Source: Baffinella frigidus (taxonomy: Eukaryota; Cryptophyceae; Cryptomonadales; Baffinellaceae). Taken from it: DNA of 10,648 nt. Position 1 is the first letter of the stretch, and every line of letters starts with the position of its first letter. The notes below the pieces were generated by a model. It was not told the origin of the DNA. It did no database searches and saw only the letters and a program-made list of their open reading frames with translations. Shown piece by piece: positions 7,401 through 10,648 of this stretch. The stretch covers positions 76,240 to 86,887 of the forward strand of contig MU647124.1 in the NCBI GenBank assembly GCA_026770585.1. The letters are read 5' to 3'. A program made the translations under genes and the position numbers.

Positions 7401-10400
7401 CCCTGCCTCAACACCAAACAACAAACAACAAACAACAAACAACAAACAACAAACAACAAACAACAAATCCCACACCCTAAACCCCAAATCCGACACCTAG
7501 ATCGGGCGGCGGGACGAGAAGGACGAGCCGTACGCGCACGAGGCCAAGGAGTTCCTCCGCTCCCGTCTCATCGGCCGCAAGGTCCAGTCCCTAACAGTCC
7601 CGCGCAGTCCCGCATAGTCCCGCACAGCCCCCCTCACAGCCCCCCACAGCCGCCTGACCCAGAGCAATGCCGTGCACCGGCGGGAGCCCTGTCCGGCGCG
7701 AGGCCAAGGAGTTGAGCCGCTCCAGCCTCATCGGCCGCAAGGTCCCACCCCCACACAGTCCCTCACAGCCCTTCACAGCCCCCCCACCGAGTGCAATCCC
7801 GTGCACTGGCGGTGCACCCAAGCGCTGAATCGCTCCACCGTCTCGTGTTCCTATTTATGCGCATGGTTGCATGTCACGTGTTCCGCCTCATCGGCCGCAA
7901 GGTCCTGCCTCTTCTTCTCTCGTCTGTGTTGACATCACAGCTTTTTGAAAAGCAAGCAACTACTACCTACCCCAACCCCTGCCCCTCGCCGAGCCCCGGG
8001 CTCTGTCGCCCAGTGCAAGGCCACACGTCTGCAGCTTGCCGGTGTCATTGGCCAATGACACTGGCAAGGTCCTCACAGCCCCTGACTGCCCTCTGGTAAG
8101 GTGCTGCCCCTCACTGCCCCCTCGCCCACTGCACGGCCGTGCACACGCATCGGCCGAAAGGTCCGCTTCCTCACAGTCCCTAACAGCCCCTCACAGCCCC
8201 CTCACCCAGTGCAATGGCTTGCACGGTGAGCCCTGCCCGGCGCCCTCTCGCCGAGTGCAAGGCCTCGCGTGGGAACTCCTTGGCCTCGTGCGCGTACTCT
8301 GCTCATGTGTGGGTTCGTTTTTTCTATTCGTGCAACGTTTGGAAGATTTTTGTGGTAAATTGCATTGGAAATTCCCGGTTGACTCATCTGAGACGGTTCT
8401 TGACTGGTCTGAGACGGTCTTTTTGTCACGGACCATCTCAGATTTCAAGGCGGAATTGACTTACTGAGAGACGCCTGTTCTCACGGCCCGGTCTCATTTC
8501 AGGTGACGGTGGGCATCGACTACATCCGCGCGCTGCCCAACTCCCCCGAGGCCGAGCGCGTCTTCGCCTCGGTCCTCGAGGGCGGCAACAACGTCGCGGT
8601 CAGCACCCCCCCCTCTCCCTAGTGGCTATACGTCTGGGTCGTTTGACCAGGCCTCATGTTGGTGTGAATTCACTGATTTGACAGTGAATTCACTGTCTCA
8701 ATTTTACAGTGAATTCACTGTCTCGTTGTATGGCCACAGGGAACAACGTCGCGGTCACGCCCCATCTCACAAATCAAACCGATGCTAGGGCCTAGGGACT
8801 ACTCACTAAAAATCCACAAAGGCAACACCGTCGCGGCCACGTCCCGCTGCACCCCACCTTGCCTCCGCTCCGCGCCACCCGAACGCTCTCCCAGCGTGCG
8901 TCCCGCCCGCGCGTGTGTGCATGCGTGAGCCGTAAGGCAGCGCAGGAGAGGGTGCGCCAGACAGCAGCGCACCCTCTCCCGTCGTGCGTCCCTGTCGCGC
9001 GTGTGTTCGTGCGTGCGTGCGTGAGCCTTGAACCAGCGCACACCGGAAGGTGTGCGAGGTAGGCAGCGCGGAAGCTTAAGGCGGACGCCCCCTCTCGGGG
9101 GGGTCCTAGCGATGTCCCAGTCTATTTCGGCTCACCAATTTGGTGCGCCCAGGCTCTTTCCCGCTCCAAAGATGACGGGTTTGTACCGCAAACCCAGCAT
9201 GTTATCTGGGGAATGGTCCGTCAACCCGCGTGAGGCAAAGCCAGGAGGCGGAGGCTGGCAGCAGACGCCGCGTCTCGGGGAGGTCAGAGCCTGGTAGCAG
9301 AAGAGTGTCGGGATGAGCTACAAGGTGGCGGCTGGCAGGATAAGCTCTCGCGTGTCGGGGGCCTCGGGGGGGGCAGGGGAAGAGTGTCGGGAGAGGCAGA
9401 GCGGTAGACGGCAGAAGCATGTTGGAAGGCTGACAAACGAATCTCTCGCGTGTGAGGGGTGGGGTCTCGGGGGGGGGTCGGAGGGTGACAGGAGAAGCGT
9501 GTCATGGGGGGCATAGGCAAGCGTGTCAGGGGAGACAGAAGCTAATGGCAGAGAAAAGTCGGTCAACCCGAGTGAGTCAGAGCTAGGATGCGGGGGCTGT
9601 TGAGAAAAGGGTGTCGGGGAGCGCCACCTGCTGGAGGCTGAAGGGTGATAGAAGGGTGTCGGGGGAGGCAGAGGCAGATGGCAGAAGCGTGGCGGGGGCT
9701 GACAAAACAATCTCTCGCCTTGCGGGGTGCAGGTGGCGTTGGTGGCAAACGGGCTCTCGACCGTGATGCGGCATCGCCAGGACGACCAGGACCGCTCCCT
9801 CTACTACGATGACCTCATCCAGGTGTCCTACCCCTACCTCCGCCGTTCCCCGGAGCATAAACCCCACACCCCAACCCCCCCCTGACCCCAAACCACAAAC
9901 CCCAAACCCACCCCAAACCCACACCAAACCCACACCAAACCCCAAACCCCAAAACCGAATCCCGAATCCCCGGCACCAGACGGAAGCAGCGCGGCGCCGC
10001 CCGTGCGGCACATCCAACGACGTCTACCTTACCACCAAACACCACACACCAAACACCACCGAACACAAAACACAAAACACAAAACACCAAACACCAAACA
10101 CCAAAGCTCACACCAAACCTGACACCCACCCCAAACACCAAACATCAAACGACGTCCCCAGGCGGAGGCAGCGGCGTCGTGGGACAAGAAGGGGATGCAC
10201 GGCGACAAGCCGCCCCCCGTGCGGCACATCAACGACGTCTCCACCGCGGCCGCCAAGCCCCAGGCCATCCAGGTTGCTGCTGAGACCTGAGAACCCGAAA
10301 ACCCGAGAACCCTGAGCCATAGGCCCTAAACCCTACGCCCTAAGCCATAAGCCATAAGCCGTAAGCCCTAGAATCCAAACCCTAAGCTCCAAATCCCATT

Positions 10401-10609
10401 CCCCAAACCCCAAACCCTAACACCCTAAACCCTAAACCCTAAACCCTTATCCCCAAACACCAAACCCCAAACCTCAACCCCCAAATCCTTACCCCTAATC
10501 CCTAAACGCTGCCCAGATGTTCACGTTCCTGCAACGGGCGGGGCGGTTGCAAGGGGTGGTGCAGCACGTGGTCAACGGCGCCCGCGTCAAGATCCTCATC
10601 CCCAAGCAG
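3144..10609 (+). CDS. SND1: Tudor staphylococcal nuclease (SND1/Tudor-SN), 5' part, 15 exons, right end outside window
   Basis: Exons read here: 3144-3268, 3432-3471, 3653-3817, 3944-4028, 4336-4482, 4873-4972, 5149-5230, 5987-6118, 6315-6440, 7077-7175, 7501-7581, 8503-8598, 9733-9822, 10162-10272, 10517-10609. All introns are GT-AG and all phases agree, giving 524 codons without a stop. The product follows the eukaryotic Tudor-SN order: SN1 (about residues 8-145), SN2 (165-320), SN3 (330-475), start of SN4 (from about 494). Family members have roughly 880-1000 residues, so about 400 are missing to the right (rest of SN4, Tudor, SN5). The start was chosen because MASAANKGTVKSVLSGDT matches the family N-terminus and the ATG has A at -3 and G at +4; the frame is open further upstream, but that stretch has no family similarity. 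Known roles of the family are RNA binding, RISC-associated nuclease activity, splicing and stress-granule biology; the role in this organism is inferred. Exon identity is firm; single splice sites were judged by eye and by phase. Confidence 0.94.
4029..4335 (+). other. SND1 intron 4
   Basis: 307 nt, donor GGCAG|GTGCGT and acceptor GGGCAG|GTGTCG, so GGCAGGTG is repeated at both splice junctions. No tandem repeat or recognisable gene inside. Its first bases share GCTCTCGCTTTT (4035-4046) with intron 3 (3825-3836) at nearly the same distance from the donor. Confidence 0.75.
4483..4872 (+). other. SND1 intron 5, with a degenerate copy of its own 3' boundary and exon 6 start
   Basis: 390 nt, donor GTACTC, acceptor GGGCGCAG. 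The motif ACCATCTCACACAWTAAACC occurs at about 4692 and 4842, with a shorter form at 4802. After the first copy, GGGCGCTGGCAG (4741-4752) and the following bases to about 4799 (GGGTACTTGCTCCC, GAGGTGACCGG) parallel the real acceptor and exon 6 start (GGGTACATGCTGCC, GTGGGTGACGG), 120 nt upstream of the real one. Confidence 0.65.
4973..5148 (+). repeat. SND1 intron 6: (CCCCAAA)n heptamer tract
   Basis: Donor GTACTC, then CCGAAAC-type degenerate units, then a clean CCCCAAA tract at about 5084-5140. The acceptor AG (AACCCCTAAAG, 5147-5148) is formed by a telomere-type CCCTAAA unit followed by G. Confidence 0.8.
5231..5986 (+). other. SND1 intron 7, built of degenerate tandem units
   Basis: 756 nt, donor AAG|GTGCTT, acceptor GCGCAG|GTGCTG. 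Repeated blocks include GGGCTGATTCYGCGCYACG (5301 and 5610), a GGGGRTYTAGGGG-type block (5277 and 5444) and short TTCAGGG/TTTAGGG/TTGAGGG runs (about 5337-5360, 5463-5480, 5520-5530, 5636). Here the G-rich strand is sense, unlike the other heptamer introns. It holds the exon 7 copy listed separately. Confidence 0.65.
5368..5406 (+). pseudogene. Duplicate of the last 39 nt of SND1 exon 7, with splice sites
   Basis: The 39 nt read YFVESRLLNRDVK, exactly the end of exon 7 (5192-5230). They differ at two bases (TTC/TTT, TCC/TCG), both synonymous. The copy is preceded by an AG (GGGTAG) and followed by GTGCTTTCTGCC, matching the true donor GTGCTTGCTGCC. Both ends are phase 0, so inclusion would insert 13 residues in frame. 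It could be an alternative cassette or a recent duplicate now inside intron 7. Confidence 0.75.
6119..6314 (+). repeat. SND1 intron 8 with five perfect AACGTGG heptamers
   Basis: 6165-6199 holds five perfect tandem AACGTGG units, followed by AACAGAACAAC-type degenerate repeats. An imperfect direct repeat (CACAGAACAAC...AGCTGCCC at about 6200-6240 and 6255-6289) fills the rest. Donor GTACAG, acceptor CCACGCCAG. Confidence 0.75.
6441..6803 (+). repeat. SND1 intron 9, 5' part, with a long CT-rich microsatellite
   Basis: 6531-6670 on the + strand is almost pure CTCT/CCCTCT with CTAT units at its start, a 140-nt polypyrimidine-polypurine tract. Flanking sequence is GC-rich and not recognised. The predicted Ser/Leu or Glu/Arg proteins over it are artefacts of the repeat. 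Confidence 0.85.
6804..7076 (+). repeat. Array of ~33-nt units ending in AG, leading into SND1 exon 10
   Basis: Units end at 6841, 6866, 6903, 6936, 6970, 7002, 7041 and 7076, with lengths of 25-39 nt (most 32-39). All end in AG (seven CAG, one AAG), often after GTGTG, and many begin with a GTGGTTGAtGtG-like block. The start of exon 10 (GTTGTTGAGGTGATCAGCGG) fits as the first part of the next unit. The last full units share CACGCTTGGTG...GAGAGCAG (6981-7002 and 7059-7076). Confidence 0.7.
7176..7500 (+). repeat. SND1 intron 10 with telomere-type CCCTAAA tract and CAACAAA tract
   Basis: 7247-7320 is about 10.5 perfect CCCTAAA units, with degenerate units on both sides. 7415-7467 is about 7.5 CAACAAA units, another perfect 7-mer. 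Donor AAG|GTGGAT, acceptor ACACCTAG. Both tracts are free of AG and GT on the sense strand. Confidence 0.88.
7582..8502 (+). other. SND1 intron 11, made of degenerate tandem copies of the exon 11 end and its flank
   Basis: 921 nt, donor GCAAG|GTCCAG, acceptor CATTTCAG. Copies of the exon 11 end CATCGGCCGCAAG|GTCC finish at 7741 and 7901, with weaker forms at 8068 (GGCAAG|GTCC) and 8160 (CGAAAG|GTCC); the real exon ends at 7581. The first copy also keeps CGAGGCCAAGGAGTT from further inside the exon. Between them recur CTCACAGCCCC and CCCAGTGCAAtGCCGTGCAC-like blocks. The last 200 nt are A/T-richer, with CTGAGACGGT twice (8389, 8411) and a 12-bp imperfect stem ending near 8443. Confidence 0.7.
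8035..8068. repeat. 34-nt near-perfect palindrome in intron 11
   Basis: CTTGCCGGTGTCATTGG is followed directly by its reverse complement with one mismatch, so there is no loop. Its right end GGCAAG|GTCC doubles as one of the weak donor-like copies of this intron. Confidence 0.7.
8664..8721. repeat. Three short GAATTC-centred palindromes
   Basis: GTGAATTCAC at 8664-8673 and two perfect 16-nt palindromes ACAGTGAATTCACTGT at 8681-8696 and 8706-8721, with centres 20 and 25 nt apart. They could be binding sites or repeat debris; nothing nearby decides. Confidence 0.8.
8945..8979. repeat. 13-bp perfect hairpin in intron 12
   Basis: GGAGAGGGTGCGC (8945-8957) pairs with GCGCACCCTCTCC (8967-8979) across a 9-nt loop. 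It bridges the two 88-nt repeat units. It lies inside an intron, so a terminator role is unlikely. Confidence 0.75.
9823..10161 (+). repeat. SND1 intron 13: CCCCAAA/CACCAAA heptamers plus a broken copy of exon 14
   Basis: C-rich heptamer runs fill 9850-9960 and 10030-10150 (CCCAAAC, CACCAAA, CACAAAA units, all near 7 nt). At 9980-10029, after an AG (GGCACCAG), stands a shortened copy of exon 14: ACGGAAGCAGCGCGGCG then CCGTGCGGCACATCCAACGA, with about 30 nt of the exon missing between. CATCAAACGACGTCCC (10144-10159), directly before the real acceptor, is a further fragment of CATCAACGACGTCTCC. Confidence 0.75.
10273..10516 (+). repeat. SND1 intron 14: degenerate CCCTAAA-type repeats
   Basis: Units include CCCTAAA (three clean copies near 10424-10446), AAGCCAT/AAGCCGT/AAGCCCT (10342-10369, four consecutive 7-mers) and CCCCAAA. 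Donor GTTGCT, acceptor GCTGCCCAG. Confidence 0.85.
10517..10609 (+). other. SND1: Start of SN4 domain of SND1 (exon 15)
   Basis: The exon encodes MFTFLQRAGRLQGVVQHVV then NGARVKILIPKQ, matching the family segment FLPFLQRaGr--avVEyV-sG-R-KLyiPKE that opens SN4. It starts after GCCCAG and ends before GTAACC, in phase 0. The coding sequence continues beyond the window. Confidence 0.88.
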
Positions 10610-10618
10610 GTAACCTCG

Positions 10619-10648
10619 CCCCCCCCCCCCCCCCCCCCCCCCCCCCCC
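10619..10648 (+). repeat. Poly-C run at the window end
   Basis: Thirty consecutive C just after the donor of intron 15 (GTAACCTCG). This may be a true homopolymer or an assembly limit; the window gives no way to tell. Confidence 0.9.

Larger units (their letters stand above)
8599..9732 (+). other. SND1 intron 12, longest intron, with exon-end copies and a minisatellite
   Basis: 1134 nt, donor GTCGCG|GTCAGC, acceptor GGGGTGCAG. Contents in order: copies of the exon 12 end GGCAACAACGTCGCG at 8739-8753 (followed by GTCACG) and 8821-8835 (AACACCGTCGCG, followed by GCCACG); a two-unit repeat of period 88 (8886 and 8974); and from about 9200 a G-rich minisatellite of GTGTCGGGG...GGCAGA...GGCAGAAG units. 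Two larger blocks recur: GTCAACCCGMGTGAGKCARAGC (9220, 9561) and GGCTGACAAAMSAATCTCTCGC (9428, 9698). The second adjoins the real acceptor. Confidence 0.7.
7077..10272 (+). other. SND1: SN3 domain of SND1 (exons 10-14)
   Basis: Exon 10 encodes VVEVISGDFLVVKDY and ALSSTRSPK; exon 11 IGRRDEKDEPYAHEAKEFL and LIGRK; exon 12 VTVGIDYIRALPNSPEAERV and GGNNVA; exon 13 VALVANGLSTVMRHRQDDQD and YYDDLIQ; exon 14 AEAAASWDKKGMHGDKPPPV. These follow the SN3 signature blocks (SGD, SSiRsPk, EAKEFLR-kLIGk, V-ydY-R, GL-tV-RhR-DD-RS-yYD-Ll-AEa). All five exons begin and end in phase 0. The domain is spread over about 3.2 kb because introns 10-13 are long and repeat-filled (325, 921, 1134 and 339 nt). Confidence 0.9.

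Noticed and set aside
7582-8220. CRISPR-like array
   Set aside because: The repeats are degenerate copies of an exon end in a eukaryotic intron; no conserved short repeats with unique spacers.
8351-8375. Similarity of TTGCATTGGAAATTCCC to TTGCATTAGAAATTTCCA at 1217
   Set aside because: Only about 17 nt with mismatches, in different intron contexts; too short to claim a shared element.
9809-10315. Pro/Lys/Thr-rich open frame
   Set aside because: Translation of CCCCAAA and CACCAAA repeats in intron 13; only 10162-10272 is coding, and in another frame.

Overview
This is a nuclear window from a eukaryote, probably a single-celled alga or protist. It has many short exons, GT-AG introns in multi-domain genes, GC-rich coding sequence and TTTAGGG-type (CCCTAAA) heptamer repeats, the telomere type of plants, green algae, haptophytes, dinoflagellates and others. 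The lineage cannot be fixed from sequence alone. No bacterial operon, tRNA, rRNA or CRISPR array was seen.

Right two thirds (3144-10609, + strand): the 5' part of a Tudor staphylococcal nuclease gene (SND1 / Tudor-SN). I could join 15 exons in one frame into 524 codons covering SN1, SN2, SN3 and the start of SN4. The rest of SN4, the Tudor domain and SN5 lie beyond the right edge. The window ends in a run of 30 C just inside intron 15.

Left part (148-1913, - strand): a second, divergently oriented gene that I do not recognise. Six putative exons join in one frame into 220 codons, and every intron falls in phase 0. One of its introns (397-556) is almost exactly a 179-bp foldback inverted-repeat element, which makes it a strong candidate introner-type element. 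Two more foldback elements (1918-2052, 2065-2229) lie between the two genes.

The introns are the unusual part. (1) Many are filled with 7-nt tandem repeats: CCCTAAA plus other 7-mers. These are nearly always C-rich and AG-free on the sense strand of whichever gene holds them, so their orientation flips with the direction of transcription. (2) Several SND1 introns (5, 7, 9, 11, 12, 13) contain degenerate copies of the neighbouring exon edge together with its splice site. Examples are a 39-nt copy of the exon 7 end that differs only at synonymous positions, exon 11 ends repeated at 160-nt steps, and an array of about eight ~33-nt units each ending in an AG before exon 10. The window looks like a snapshot of introns being gained and lengthened by inverted-repeat elements, heptamer tracts and tandem duplication of splice-site boundaries.
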